Positions 55,708-64,000 of a stretch of DNA of 64,000 nucleotides are shown here, in pieces; the first letter of the stretch is position 1; each line of letters starts with the position of its first letter. The stretch comes from Cohnella candidum. Lineage in GTDB: Bacteria > Bacillota > Bacilli > Paenibacillales > Paenibacillaceae. The notes under the pieces are model-generated. The model saw only the letters and a program-made list of their open reading frames with translations, did not search any database and was not told the origin of the DNA. Location of the stretch: the NCBI RefSeq assembly GCF_003713065.1, contig NZ_CP033433.1, positions 2,453,001 to 2,517,000 of the forward strand, given 5' to 3'. The position numbers and the translations under genes were made by a program.

Positions 55708-56586
55708 TTAAAATACCTTCAAGCCCTCGACCGTCACGATTTTGCGGAACTCCTCGAGCAGGTGCGTCGTCACGGGACCGGCTTTGCCTTCGCCGATGAT
55801 GCGGCCGTCGACTTCGCGAACCGCGATGACTTCCGCCGCCGTGCCGGTGAAGAACACTTCGTCCGCGCAATACACGTCATGCAGCGTGAACGGTTCTTCC
55901 TTCAGCTTATAGCCAAGCCTTCCGCACAAGTCCATAATCGCACCGCGGGTGACGCCTTCCAATGCGCCCAGATAAGTCGGAGGCGTATAAACGACCCCGC
56001 GTTTCACGATAAAGATGTTGTCGCTCGAGCCTTCGGCCACGTACCCCTGCGCGTTGAGCATGATCGCTTCCCCGACCTCGGCCAGGTTCGCTTGGATTTT
56101 GACGAGAATGTTGTTCAAGTAGTTCAGCGACTTGACCTTCGGGCTCAGCGCGTCCGGAATGTTCCGGCGCTGGCTGACGGAAATCGACCGCAAGCCGGTC
56201 CGGTAGGCTTCTTCCGGATAAATCGCGAGCTGCTCCGCGATAATGATGACCCAAGCTTTAGGGCAGCGCTTCGGATCCAGGCCGAGATTGCCCGGTCCGC
56301 GGGAGACGACGAGCCGGATGTAACCGTCCTTCAGATCGTTTTTGCGCAGCGTCTCCGCGAGCGCCTCCTGCATTTCGCCGTAAGTCAACGGGATGTCGAG
56401 CATGATGGATTTGGCCGAATCGTACAGCCGGTCCAAATGCTCTTTGCATCGGAACACATTGCCGCCGTAAATCCGGATCCCTTCGAAAATTCCGTCGCCG
56501 TAAAGAAAACCGTGATCGAACACGGAAATTTTGGCGTTTTCCTTGGTTACGAATTCCCCGTTCAAATAAATCCATTGCTCAGACAT
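55708..56586 (-). CDS. ilvE: Branched-chain amino acid aminotransferase
   Basis: A 292-residue fold-type IV PLP aminotransferase that makes or degrades Val, Leu and Ile with 2-oxoglutarate. The PLP lysine is K152 in PKVKSLNYLNN; FDHGFLYGDGIFEGIRIY and AEGSSDNIFIVK are family signatures. It is the last gene of the amino-acid operon, six bases after pheA. A D-amino-acid transaminase is excluded by the typical branched-chain motif set, though not with certainty. Confidence 0.93.
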   Translation of the reverse strand: MSEQWIYLNGEFVTKENAKISVFDHGFLYGDGIFEGIRIYGGNVFRCKEHLDRLYDSAKSIMLDIPLTYGEMQEALAETLRKNDLKDGYIRLVVSRGPGNLGLDPKRCPKAWVIIIAEQLAIYPEEAYRTGLRSISVSQRRNIPDALSPKVKSLNYLNNILVKIQANLAEVGEAIMLNAQGYVAEGSSDNIFIVKRGVVYTPPTYLGALEGVTRGAIMDLCGRLGYKLKEEPFTLHDVYCADEVFFTGTAAEVIAVREVDGRIIGEGKAGPVTTHLLEEFRKIVTVEGLKVF

Positions 56587-56592
56587 CTCTCG

Positions 56593-57483
56593 TTACACCT
56601 CCGGTTGGTTTTGGCGGTACGGAGTGCAGGGATACGAGCCCAAAATGCGGACTTGGCAGCCGATCGCTTCGATTTCCGCGATCGCGGCGGGCAGCAGGAC
56701 CGTATCCATCGAAAGCTCGACATCGATATAGAAATAATAGCTCCCCAACTTTTTCTTGGTCGGCCGGGATTCGATGCGCGAAAGGTTGATCCTTCTCCAG
56801 GAGAAGGCGGACAGTACTTGATGGAGTGCTCCCGGATAATCCTCCGGCAGCGTGACCAGGATGCTCGTTCGTTGAAACGCGGCATCCGGCCGTTCATAAG
56901 GTTTCTCCCCGATCAGAAGAAAACGCGTATAGTTGTTGTCGTGATCGGTCACCCCCGACACCAGGACGTCCAATCCCGCATTCGCCGCGGCCAGGTGGGT
57001 GCCGATGGCGGCCCATCCTTTGCCCGGATTCTCCCGTACCAGTTGGACCGCTTGGGCCGTGCTCGGCAGCGTCTCCAGCTCGGCGTGCGGCACCGTGGAG
57101 CGGATGAATTGGTGGCACTGCGCCATCGCGACGGGGTGGCTGACCAATTTGGTGATTTTCTCGGGATCCCACGAGCCTGCTCCGTCGGACAGCTCGGCTG
57201 TCCGCCCGATCAGGTTCTGAATGGAAGGAAACACCCATTCGGCACGGATCGGAAGGTCCACTTCGTGGATCAGCCAATCCATGTGCAGGCTGACGGATCC
57301 GTCGATCGTATTCTCGATCGGGATCACGCTCCAGTCCGTATTTCCGTTGACGGTAGACTGGAAAACGTCGGCGATCAGTTTGCTGTAAACGAATTCGACG
57401 TCCTGCCCCTTGAACAGGTAGCGGGCCGCTTCATCCGAAACCGTCCCCTCCGGCAGTACGGCCACGCGTCTGCGTTCGCTCAT
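56593..57483 (-). CDS. pheA: Prephenate dehydratase
   Basis: A 296-residue enzyme converting prephenate to phenylpyruvate. The catalytic domain includes VIPIENTIDGSVSLHMDWL and the later NNYTRFLLIGEKP (the TRF motif), and an ACT domain ends the protein with SRIESRPTKKKLGSYYFYID, the phenylalanine-sensing ESRP site. Monofunctional, without chorismate mutase. ATGA overlap with thrB. Confidence 0.96.
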   Translation of the reverse strand: MSERRRVAVLPEGTVSDEAARYLFKGQDVEFVYSKLIADVFQSTVNGNTDWSVIPIENTIDGSVSLHMDWLIHEVDLPIRAEWVFPSIQNLIGRTAELSDGAGSWDPEKITKLVSHPVAMAQCHQFIRSTVPHAELETLPSTAQAVQLVRENPGKGWAAIGTHLAAANAGLDVLVSGVTDHDNNYTRFLLIGEKPYERPDAAFQRTSILVTLPEDYPGALHQVLSAFSWRRINLSRIESRPTKKKLGSYYFYIDVELSMDTVLLPAAIAEIEAIGCQVRILGSYPCTPYRQNQPEV

Positions 57484-58487
57484 GCCCTCACCTCCGGTAA
57501 TTTACCCGGCGTCGATGCGAGCGGAGCTCCAAGCTCCGCGCCGCTCTCCTCCACCGAGACCACGGCTCCTGCAGCGCTGGGCTTGAACCAGCGCATCGAC
57601 ACTTCGACGCCGTTGGCGGACATGACGGCCTTCACGTAGTTTTCCAGCTGTCCGCGATTGGCATCCCGACGGTCCGCGAGCATGAGCAGCGTCGGACCTG
57701 CCCCCGATAAGACGGCGCCGAACGCGCCGTGATCCGGCGCGTCGCGGAGCACCTGCGCCATGCCCGGAATCATCGAAGCGCGGTAAGGCTGATGCAACCG
57801 GTCCCGCATGGCGTGGCGAAGCGCGGACAGATTGCCCGTCGCCAGCGCCGCCGTCAACAGGGAGCTGTGGCTGACGTTGAACACGGCGTCCGCCATCGAT
57901 ACTTGCTGCGGAAGCACGTTGCGCGCTTTTTTCGTCGACAGCTCGAAGGCCGGAATGGCGACCAGCACGTCGAGGTCCGCGGGCGGCTCCATCCGAACCG
58001 CTTCCGCACGCTCGCCGTCCCAAGCGGCAGCCACGAAGCCGCCGTAGAGCGCGGCTCCGACATTGTCGGGGTGCTTCTCCATGGAGGTCGCCATTTGGAA
58101 GAGGTCGTCAAGCGAGAGAGGAGAGCCGACCAATGCGTTTGCCGCCATCAGCGCGCCGACGATCGCGGAGGCGCTGCTTCCGAGCCCGCGGGTCAGCGGG
58201 ATCTCGCTTTCGATCGCGATCTCCAACTCCGGCACTTCGACGCCGGCCCGGCGGAATACCTCTTGGGCTACGGCATACACGAGATTGGACTTGTCCTTCG
58301 AGACGCCTTCCAAATTGTCGCCGAATAAAGTTATTCGCGTCGTTTCGGCGGCCTTCATCGAGATGCCGCCGAACAAGGGCAGCGCCATCCCGAGAGAATC
58401 GAATCCCGGCCCGAGATTGGCGGTGCTGGCGGGCACGATCGCGCGGGCCAGCCTGTTGCGCGGAGGAAGTGATCCTTGTCTGTTCAT
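57480..58487 (-). CDS. thrB: Homoserine kinase
   Basis: A 335-residue GHMP kinase that makes O-phosphohomoserine. Motifs VPASTANLGPGFDSLGMAL, the ATP loop LTRGLGSSASAIVGAL and the C-terminal GAVLSGAGPTLLML are clear. It is between hom and pheA; threonine synthase, the usual partner, is absent from this operon. Confidence 0.97.
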   Translation of the reverse strand: MNRQGSLPPRNRLARAIVPASTANLGPGFDSLGMALPLFGGISMKAAETTRITLFGDNLEGVSKDKSNLVYAVAQEVFRRAGVEVPELEIAIESEIPLTRGLGSSASAIVGALMAANALVGSPLSLDDLFQMATSMEKHPDNVGAALYGGFVAAAWDGERAEAVRMEPPADLDVLVAIPAFELSTKKARNVLPQQVSMADAVFNVSHSSLLTAALATGNLSALRHAMRDRLHQPYRASMIPGMAQVLRDAPDHGAFGAVLSGAGPTLLMLADRRDANRGQLENYVKAVMSANGVEVSMRWFKPSAAGAVVSVEESGAELGAPLASTPGKLPEVRA

Positions 58488-58496
58488 CGGGCCACC

Positions 58497-59783
58497 TCAA
58501 CCTTCGACGCGATACAAGCTCTTGATCGTTCGGACCGTCGACAGGTCCTGGAACGCCTGGAGGACACGGTTCATCGAATCTTTGCTCGCTTCATGCGTAA
58601 TGATGATCAGCTCGGCGCCTTTCCGGTCCGGAGTCGGCGGCTGCATGACGGATTCGATGCTGACGTCGTAGTCCGCGAATACTTGGGCGATTTGCATCAA
58701 CACGCCGGCACGGTCTTCCACGTGAAGGAGCATGAAATATTTCGAAGCGATCTGTTTGTCGCTTTTCAGCTTTTTCTCTTTATAAGAAATGCTCGCTTGG
58801 CGGCCGTTCACGCCGAGCTTGGCGTTTTTGACTACGGCGACGAGGTCGGCGACGATCGACGTGGCCGTCGGCAGTTCGCCGGCGCCCGGTCCGTAGAACA
58901 TCGTCTCCCCTACGGCTTCACCGTGGACGTATACGGCGTTGAACACCCCGTTGACCGACGCGATCGGATGACTCGTCTTCACGAACGTCGGTTGGACGCT
59001 GACGCTCACGTACTCGTCCTGCCGTTCGGCGATGCCGAGCAGTTTGACCTCATAGCCGAGACGTTTGGCGTAACGGATATCTTCCTGGGTCACGGAGCTG
59101 ATCCCTTTGACGTCCACGTCCGCGAGATCGATCGTGGCACGGAAGCCGAGCGTGGCAAGGATCGTCATTTTGCGGGCGGCATCCAAGCCTTCCACGTCGG
59201 AGGTCGGATCCGCTTCGGCATAGCCGAGCTCCTGCGCTTCCTTCAGCACGTCCGCGTAGTCGGCGCCTTCCTGGCTCATTTTCGTCAAAATGTAGTTCGT
59301 CGTGCCGTTCACGATCCCCATGATTTTGGTGATCCGGTCCGACGAAAAGCCCTCGATCAACGTGCGGATGATCGGAATGCCGCCGGCGACGCTCGCTTCG
59401 TAAAAAATGTCGCAGCCTTTTTGCTGCGCTTTGGCGAGCAGCTCGGGGCCGTGTAGCGCCATCAGGTCCTTGTTGGCGGTCACGATGTGCTTGCCGCGTT
59501 CGAGCGCCGCGAGGATGAGCTCCTTCGTCGCTTCGACGCCGCCCATGACTTCGACGATCACGTCGATCTCGGGGTCCTGCACGATTTCCCAAGGATCTTC
59601 GGTCAGCTTGGAAGGGTCGATGGACACGCTTCTGGCTTTCGCGCGGTCCTTGACCAAAATTTTATGGATCGTAATCGGAGAGCCTACCTGGCTCATCAAA
59701 TCTTCGTGATGTCCCTCGACGATGCGGACCACGCCCGTGCCTACCGTTCCGAGGCCGAACAAGCCCACTTTTACCGGTTTCAT
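58497..59783 (-). CDS. hom: Homoserine dehydrogenase
   Basis: A 428-residue NAD(P)-dependent enzyme reducing aspartate semialdehyde to homoserine. The Rossmann motif GLGTVGTGV is at 10-18, the catalytic region contains NGTTNYILTKM and EADPTSDVEGLDAARKM, and a C-terminal ACT domain (about 350-428, FMLLHVEDRAGVLMQIAQVF) provides feedback sensing. It begins 51 bp after the ACT-domain regulator gene. Confidence 0.97.
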   Translation of the reverse strand: MKPVKVGLFGLGTVGTGVVRIVEGHHEDLMSQVGSPITIHKILVKDRAKARSVSIDPSKLTEDPWEIVQDPEIDVIVEVMGGVEATKELILAALERGKHIVTANKDLMALHGPELLAKAQQKGCDIFYEASVAGGIPIIRTLIEGFSSDRITKIMGIVNGTTNYILTKMSQEGADYADVLKEAQELGYAEADPTSDVEGLDAARKMTILATLGFRATIDLADVDVKGISSVTQEDIRYAKRLGYEVKLLGIAERQDEYVSVSVQPTFVKTSHPIASVNGVFNAVYVHGEAVGETMFYGPGAGELPTATSIVADLVAVVKNAKLGVNGRQASISYKEKKLKSDKQIASKYFMLLHVEDRAGVLMQIAQVFADYDVSIESVMQPPTPDRKGAELIIITHEASKDSMNRVLQAFQDLSTVRTIKSLYRVEG

Positions 59784-59834
59784 GCTGTATGACTCCTCCT
59801 TATGTGCGAATCGCGGCTGCGATCTTGCAAAGCA

Positions 59835-60272
59835 TTATCCGCGGCCGACGACAGCCGCTCTTTTCACGCCGCCTTCCCGGCGCAGCCGGTCGAGCAGATC
59901 CTGCAGCGTGCCTTGAAGACCCGACGTTTCCAGGGACACGACGACGTTAGCCAGCCCTTGGAGCGGAATCGACTGGTGAATCGTCAGTACGTTCCCTTCA
60001 AGGGACGCCAGCAGCCCGAGCACCTTCGACAACACGCCGGAGCGGTGCTCCAGATCGAGCGAAAGCGTCGCGATTTTTTCCCTGGCGGCTTGCTCCAGCA
60101 AATAGACGCCGTCTTTGTATTTGTAGAACGCGCTCCGGCTCAGCCCGACCCGCTCCGCCGCTTCGTGCACGGTGTCGGCCTCTCCCCGCCGGAGCAGCTC
60201 TTTGGCCTGCTCCGTCTTCAGGATGCCTTCGGGCAGCAAATCCTCCCGGACGGCATAATAGCGTTCCGCCAT
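59835..60272 (-). CDS. pheB: ACT domain-containing protein (PheB/YszB family)
   Basis: A 145-residue protein: an N-terminal helix-turn-helix-like part (about 18-55, TVHEAAERVGLSRSAFYKYKDGVYLL) and a C-terminal ACT domain (about 68-140, TLSLDLEHRSGVLSKVLGLLA). The family is named from its link to pheA in Bacillus subtilis; it is probably an amino-acid-sensing regulator rather than an enzyme. First gene of the operon, 40 bp after its promoter. Confidence 0.88.
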   Translation of the reverse strand: MAERYYAVREDLLPEGILKTEQAKELLRRGEADTVHEAAERVGLSRSAFYKYKDGVYLLEQAAREKIATLSLDLEHRSGVLSKVLGLLASLEGNVLTIHQSIPLQGLANVVVSLETSGLQGTLQDLLDRLRREGGVKRAAVVGRG

Positions 60273-60314
60273 GACCGTCCTCCCAAAAAAGACGTTTGTT
60301 TGTATATAGTGGAC

Positions 60315-60343
60315 ATTATAGCGGAATCACCGGGGGCCGGCAA
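60315..60343 (-). promoter_or_regulatory. Sigma-A promoter of the amino-acid operon
   Basis: On the minus strand TTGCCG (60343-60338), 17-bp spacer and TATAAT (60320-60315). The leader is only about 35 nt, leaving no room for a T-box or attenuator. Confidence 0.75.
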
Positions 60344-60444
60344 TAGGCGAAATCTTGTCGAAAATACGAAAGGCAAGGCCGCTTATCTTGTTCAGTATCT
60401 TTTCAGAATCTTCCATTACAATAAAATCGAAGGAGGCCACCGAA

Positions 60445-61281
60445 ATGAAGATATCCGCTATCGACAGGGCCGTAGCCCGCACGGAAGAGTTATTCCAGAT
60501 CATTCGGCTCAAGGGCCAGATCCCGATCATGGAAATTCGCGCCGACGTGCTGCCGCTCATTCAGGAGGCGACGGAAGACGCCTCCGTTTTTCCTCTCCTG
60601 ACGGCCCTCCAAACCAAAAACGATTACCTTTACCGGCATTCCGTCGCCGTCAGCGCCATCGCCACCTTGATCGGCCGCTGGATGGGATTGCCCGATAACG
60701 AATCGGCCATGCTGACCGTCGGCGCGCTGCTGCACAATGCGGGCAAAATGCGCATACCCGAGGCCATTTTGAATAAGGAAGGCCCGTTGGATCAAGAGGA
60801 ATTCGACCTGCTCAAAAAACATACGGTCATCGGCTACGAACTGCTGGAAAAAACGGTAGGGTTGTCGAAAAGGTCGGCCTTGATCGCGCTTCAGCACCAT
60901 GAGAGAGAAGACGGAACCGGCTATCCGCTGCGTCTTCCCGGCAGCCAAATCGACCCGCTCAGCAAAATCACCGCCGTCGCCGACGTGTTCCATGCCATCA
61001 CCAGCCATCGGGTATACCGGAACGCCGCGCCTTTCCACCAAATGATCGGGAACATCTACAACGGTTCGCTCGGCCGGTTCGATTACCCCATCGTACATAC
61101 GTTCACGAAGCGCCTTATGAACGCGATGGTCGGCTCCGAAGTGACGCTTACGGACAGCCGGCGAGGCAGAATCGTGCTCGTGAACCCGGCGGACCCGACC
61201 GTTCCGCTTGTGCAGGTCGGCTCCGAATTCATCGACTTGAGCCGGGAACCGGAAGTCAACATGGTGGCCGTATACGGCTGA
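60445..61281 (+). CDS. HD-GYP-type domain protein with HD changed to HN
   Basis: A 278-residue soluble protein. Residues about 60-190 have the HD-GYP layout: H65, then H97-N98-A-G-K101, H126, HHE (151-153) and DGTGYP (156-161). HD-GYP proteins usually degrade cyclic di-GMP. The normally invariant Asp after His97 is Asn (codon AAT, 60736-60738), which may weaken the metal centre. The C-terminal 70 residues (GSEVTLTDSRRGRIVLVNPADPTVPLVQV) form a small beta domain common in Firmicute members. ATG 60445 follows AAGGAGG. Confidence 0.85.
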   Translation: MKISAIDRAVARTEELFQIIRLKGQIPIMEIRADVLPLIQEATEDASVFPLLTALQTKNDYLYRHSVAVSAIATLIGRWMGLPDNESAMLTVGALLHNAGKMRIPEAILNKEGPLDQEEFDLLKKHTVIGYELLEKTVGLSKRSALIALQHHEREDGTGYPLRLPGSQIDPLSKITAVADVFHAITSHRVYRNAAPFHQMIGNIYNGSLGRFDYPIVHTFTKRLMNAMVGSEVTLTDSRRGRIVLVNPADPTVPLVQVGSEFIDLSREPEVNMVAVYG

Positions 61282-61302
61282 CGCCGGAAACCGAAGGCAT
61301 AA

Positions 61303-61346
61303 AGAAAGCCGGCATCGCGCCGTCCGGCGCCGCGATGTCGGCTTTT
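61303..61346. terminator. Terminator between the HD-GYP-like gene and obg
   Basis: AAAGCCGGCATCGCG pairs with CGCGATGTCGGCTTT across a GC-rich loop, followed by T residues on the plus strand and TTTCTTT on the minus strand. Confidence 0.85.
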
Positions 61347-61352
61347 TCGCGT

Positions 61353-62687
61353 TTACTCATCGTCGTACAAGTAGGTATCCGGTGCGCCCTCGAAAAATTC
61401 GAATTCGAACTCCCCGATGCGGATCGTGTCCCCGCCTTTGGCTCCCCGCTTGCGAAGCGCGGCGTCGACGCCGGCGTTGCGGAGGATCGTCGCGAACCTC
61501 ATGACGGCTTCGTAGGAACCGAACTGCGTTCGCTTCACCAGCTTATCGAGAGAGTCGCTCTCGACGACGTAAACCTCGTTGTCCCGGCTGATCGTGAAGT
61601 CGTACTCGTCAACCGGTTCATACCGGTAAACGATCGACTCCTCCGTCCCCGCCTTCTCGGCTTCTTCGAGCGCAGAAGGCTCGGGCAGCGATTCCAGCAA
61701 GTCCGCCACCCGGTAGAGCAGCTCGGGTATGCCTTGGCGCGTGAGCGAAGAAATCGGCAGGATTTCCGTCTCAGGCGACACTTCGGCAATGCGGCTGCGG
61801 AACTCCTCCAGGAACGCCTCTGAGTCCGGCATGTCCATTTTGTTCGCCGCCACGATCTGGGGACGTTCGGCCAGCTTGGCGTTGTACAGCTTCAGCTCTT
61901 CGTTGATCTTAGCCCAGTCGTCGAAAGGATCGCGCCCTTCGATGCCCGACATGTCGACGACGTGCAGGATGATCCTCGTTCGTTCCACGTGCCTGAGGAA
62001 CTCATGTCCCAGTCCGACGCCGGTATGGGCGCCTTCGATCAGCCCCGGCAAATCGGCCATGACGAAGCTCCGGTCGTCTCCCAAATCCACGACGCCCAAA
62101 TTCGGCGTGAGCGTCGTGAAATGGTACGCGCCGATTTTCGGGCGCGCGCCGGAGACGACCGACAACAGCGTCGATTTGCCGACGCTGGGAAACCCGACGA
62201 GGCCGACGTCGGCCATGACCTTCAGCTCCAGCACGACCCAGCGCTCCTGGCCTTCTTCGCCGTTCTCGGCGATCGCCGGAGCCGGGTTGTTGGGCGCCCG
62301 GAAGCGGGTGTTGCCCCTGCCGCCGCGGCCGCCTTTGGCGATGACGACCTCTTGGCCGTGGCGGGTGAGATCCGCGATGACTTCCCCGGTATCGTCATCG
62401 GTGACGATCGTTCCGGGAGGCACCCGGACCACGAGGTCATCGGCGTTCGCTCCGTGCTGCGACTTGTTTCGTCCTTTTTCCCCGCGGGGCGCCTTGAAAT
62501 GCTTCTGGTAACGGAAGTCCATGAGCGTGCGCAAGCCTTCGTCCACCTTGAATACGACGTCGCCTCCATCGCCTCCGTCGCCGCCCGCCGGACCGCCTTC
62601 CGGCACGTACAGCTCGCGCCGGAAGGCGACCAATCCGTCGCCCCCGTCGCCGCCTTTTACAAACACTTTCGCTTTATCCACAAACAT
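61353..62687 (-). CDS. obg: GTPase Obg
   Basis: A 444-residue ribosome-associated GTPase needed for 50S maturation, stress response and sporulation. The glycine-rich Obg fold ([17 protein letters not shown] and repeats) is followed by the G domain with [19 protein letters not shown] and NKMDMPD, and by the OCT domain at the C terminus. Follows spo0B by 17 bp, the classical spo0B-obg pair. Confidence 0.98.
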   Translation of the reverse strand: MFVDKAKVFVKGGDGGDGLVAFRRELYVPEGGPAGGDGGDGGDVVFKVDEGLRTLMDFRYQKHFKAPRGEKGRNKSQHGANADDLVVRVPPGTIVTDDDTGEVIADLTRHGQEVVIAKGGRGGRGNTRFRAPNNPAPAIAENGEEGQERWVVLELKVMADVGLVGFPSVGKSTLLSVVSGARPKIGAYHFTTLTPNLGVVDLGDDRSFVMADLPGLIEGAHTGVGLGHEFLRHVERTRIILHVVDMSGIEGRDPFDDWAKINEELKLYNAKLAERPQIVAANKMDMPDSEAFLEEFRSRIAEVSPETEILPISSLTRQGIPELLYRVADLLESLPEPSALEEAEKAGTEESIVYRYEPVDEYDFTISRDNEVYVVESDSLDKLVKRTQFGSYEAVMRFATILRNAGVDAALRKRGAKGGDTIRIGEFEFEFFEGAPDTYLYDDE

Positions 62688-62703
62688 GATGAGTTCAGCT
62701 CCG

Positions 62704-63483
62704 TTAGCTCCGTAATGCGGTCAGAGGGAAAGTGACGAGCATCTGCCGGGCTCCGCCCCGCGCTCCCTCCCCGTCCTCTTTGACTTCCGTCCACCGGCCC
62801 AGACCGTGAAGCAGGCTCTCCGCTTCTCCCGACAGGCTCTGTCCCGACGACCATTCCCCTTCGTAAACGAGCTCCACGCGCAAGGCTTCCTCCGTCCGAA
62901 GAAACGACACCCGGAGCACGTTTTCCCCCGCGGACGAGGGGGCTGCCCGGTAACGGATCGCGTTGATCAGTCCGATCAGGCCGGCGGCGAGCTTGTCCGC
63001 ATCCACCGGAAGCCGGTCGAGACACACGCCTTCCCCTACGTTCACGTCCAGCCGTACGTGGTCGCAGATTGTCCGGAAGGAAAGCAGGTAGGTCGACAAT
63101 TCGGCATTCCCCAGCTGGGACACCTTACTGTCCTTCTCCATCCGCTCCCTTATTCTGTCCACGATTTGGACCGCATTATCGGGTTTATTCAATCTTAAGT
63201 ATCCGTACAAAATCTGCAGATCGTTCATCCAGTCGTGGCGGTGGTGGCTCAGCGTACGAATGGCGGACAGCCGGGCATGGTCGAGCATCCGGATGCTTCG
63301 TTCCGTCCACTTGCGCTTGGCCCATGCCGTGTACAGGGCGAAAGCGGCCAGCACCCATGCGATAAACAAAACCTCCGGCCACCACGATTCCCGCCATACG
63401 AACACGGCCGCAGCGGGAATCGCCGTCGACGCGATCGCCGCGATCCCCCATCGGGTACCGTTTTCAGGAAACGCAGGACGCAA
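62704..63483 (-). CDS. spo0B: Spo0B-type sporulation phosphotransferase
   Basis: A 259-residue protein. The histidine-box [19 protein letters not shown] carries the phosphorylatable H83, matching the SRHDWMN box of Spo0B, which passes phosphate from Spo0F to Spo0A. Unlike the Bacillus subtilis protein it has two predicted N-terminal membrane helices (about 13-29 and 36-55). The C-terminal half is a degenerate ATPase-like domain. Start TTG 63483, after AAGG and GGGG stretches; less certain than the frame itself. Confidence 0.85.
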   Translation of the reverse strand: MRPAFPENGTRWGIAAIASTAIPAAAVFVWRESWWPEVLFIAWVLAAFALYTAWAKRKWTERSIRMLDHARLSAIRTLSHHRHDWMNDLQILYGYLRLNKPDNAVQIVDRIRERMEKDSKVSQLGNAELSTYLLSFRTICDHVRLDVNVGEGVCLDRLPVDADKLAAGLIGLINAIRYRAAPSSAGENVLRVSFLRTEEALRVELVYEGEWSSGQSLSGEAESLLHGLGRWTEVKEDGEGARGGARQMLVTFPLTALRS

Positions 63484-63535
63484 GCCCCTTCATCCTTCCT
63501 TCAGTAGAACTGCAACGCCTGCTAACTTACTTATA

Positions 63536-63568
63536 AAGCAAAAACCCCGGCCGCAATCGCCGGCCGGG
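63536..63568 (-). terminator. Terminator of the rplU-prp-rpmA operon
   Basis: CCCGGCCG and CGGCCGGG arms around GCGATTG, followed on the minus strand by GTTTTTGC, just after the rpmA stop. Confidence 0.85.
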
Positions 63569-63581
63569 ATTCTGGTTGCTA

Positions 63582-63893
63582 TTAAACTTCAAGAGCAGCC
63601 GCAACGGGCGCTTGATCGGCGGGATAGACGCTGACTTTCTTGCGGTCGCGTCCCCAACGCTCGAACTTCACGACGCCTTCCACTTTCGCGAACAGCGTGT
63701 CGTCCTTGCCGATGCCGACGTTGGTACCCGGGTGGATCTTCGTGCCGCGCTGGCGAACGAGGATGCTGCCCGCGGTAACGGCTTGACCGTCCGCGCGTTT
63801 CGCGCCGAGACGCTTCGAATGGCTGTCGCGTCCGTTCTTGGTCGAGCCTACGCCTTTTTTCGAGGCGAACAACTGAAGATTCAGCTTCAACAT
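63582..63893 (-). CDS. rpmA: 50S ribosomal protein L27 with Prp-cleaved N-terminal extension
   Basis: A 103-residue ribosomal protein. The N terminus [14 protein letters not shown] carries the short extension that Firmicutes remove with the Prp protease before L27 joins the peptidyl-transferase region; cleavage is expected after F9. The conserved [17 protein letters not shown] follows. GAGGAGG lies eight bases before ATG 63893, 16 bp after the prp gene. Confidence 0.97.
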   Translation of the reverse strand: MLKLNLQLFASKKGVGSTKNGRDSHSKRLGAKRADGQAVTAGSILVRQRGTKIHPGTNVGIGKDDTLFAKVEGVVKFERWGRDRKKVSVYPADQAPVAAALEV

Positions 63894-63909
63894 GGTGTCT
63901 ACCTCCTCT

Positions 63910-64000
63910 TTACATGATGACTTCTTGTATTTGCACGTACGTTCCGTACTCATCCGCAATGGTTTCCAGCGAGACGACCATTCCTTCCAGCAGCAGCTGC
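63910..64000 (-). CDS. prp: Ribosomal-processing cysteine protease Prp (C-terminal part)
   Basis: The last 29 codons on the minus strand read [18 protein letters not shown] and end QIQEVIM before a TAA at 63912-63910. This is the typical C terminus of the YsxB/Prp family that removes the L27 extension, and the position between rplU and rpmA is its usual one. The catalytic His and Cys lie outside the window. Confidence 0.85.
   Translation of the reverse strand, partial: QLLLEGMVVSLETIADEYGTYVQIQEVIM

Overview
The window is a contiguous stretch of chromosome from an endospore-forming, low-motility-content Firmicute with GC-rich coding sequence. The protein families (Spo0B, SpoVB, BofC, SafA-type LysM coat protein, CotH/CotS-type coat enzymes, ComN, T-box regulated hisS-aspS, Prp-processed L27), separate secD and secF genes, and large secreted GH16 and GH26 glycanases point to the family Paenibacillaceae (Cohnella or high-GC Paenibacillus). 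The family assignment is an inference from gene content; no rRNA is present to confirm it. I see no tRNA or rRNA genes, insertion sequences, prophage or CRISPR array.

Left part (1-20 kb). A deoxynucleoside operon (deoR-deoC and the first codons of a probable pdp) is preceded by a strong promoter and two DeoR-type operator boxes. Then come an FMN reductase with a palindromic promoter, a 51-bp hairpin repeat array, and an operon of an unknown 112-residue protein, a YtpB-type C35 terpene synthase and phosphofructokinase. Two membrane transporters, a nitroreductase, a secreted GH26 enzyme, a CNNM/CBS/CorC membrane protein and rarA follow. From 13.7 to 19.5 kb lies a spore-coat block: CotH kinase, and divergently a glycosyltransferase, two CotS-family proteins and two DUF2642 coat-like proteins.

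Middle part (19.6-46.5 kb). The hisS-aspS-tcdA-ydeI operon is controlled by a T-box. Next is a LacI regulator with a 1197-residue GH16 beta-glucanase carrying five CBM-like modules and a well-defined promoter, operator pair and perfect cre site. The conserved translation/stress/secretion block follows: relA-dtd, NCS2 permease, apt, recJ, CDF transporter, secD-secF, comN, spoVB, DUF421 and TIGR04086 membrane proteins, PAP2 phosphatase, yajC. This order is largely that of the Bacillus subtilis yrv/yrb region.

Right part (46.5-64 kb). ruvC-ruvA-ruvB-DCC-spoIID-queA-tgt-yajC form one tightly packed minus-strand operon with several ATGA overlaps. BofC and a two-LysM SafA-like protein follow, then a 50-bp hairpin repeat array with compensatory stem changes, an amino-acid operon (ACT regulator-hom-thrB-pheA-ilvE, without thrC), a HD-GYP-like protein with a substituted HD motif, spo0B-obg, and the rpmA-prp end of the L21/L27 operon.

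The most unusual signals are non-coding. Two arrays of about 50-bp hairpin units each sit between a terminator and the next promoter region, and the second shows paired stem changes. The CNNM gene has a perfect 11-bp hairpin between a strong Shine-Dalgarno and its TTG start. The GH16 gene has a layered control region.
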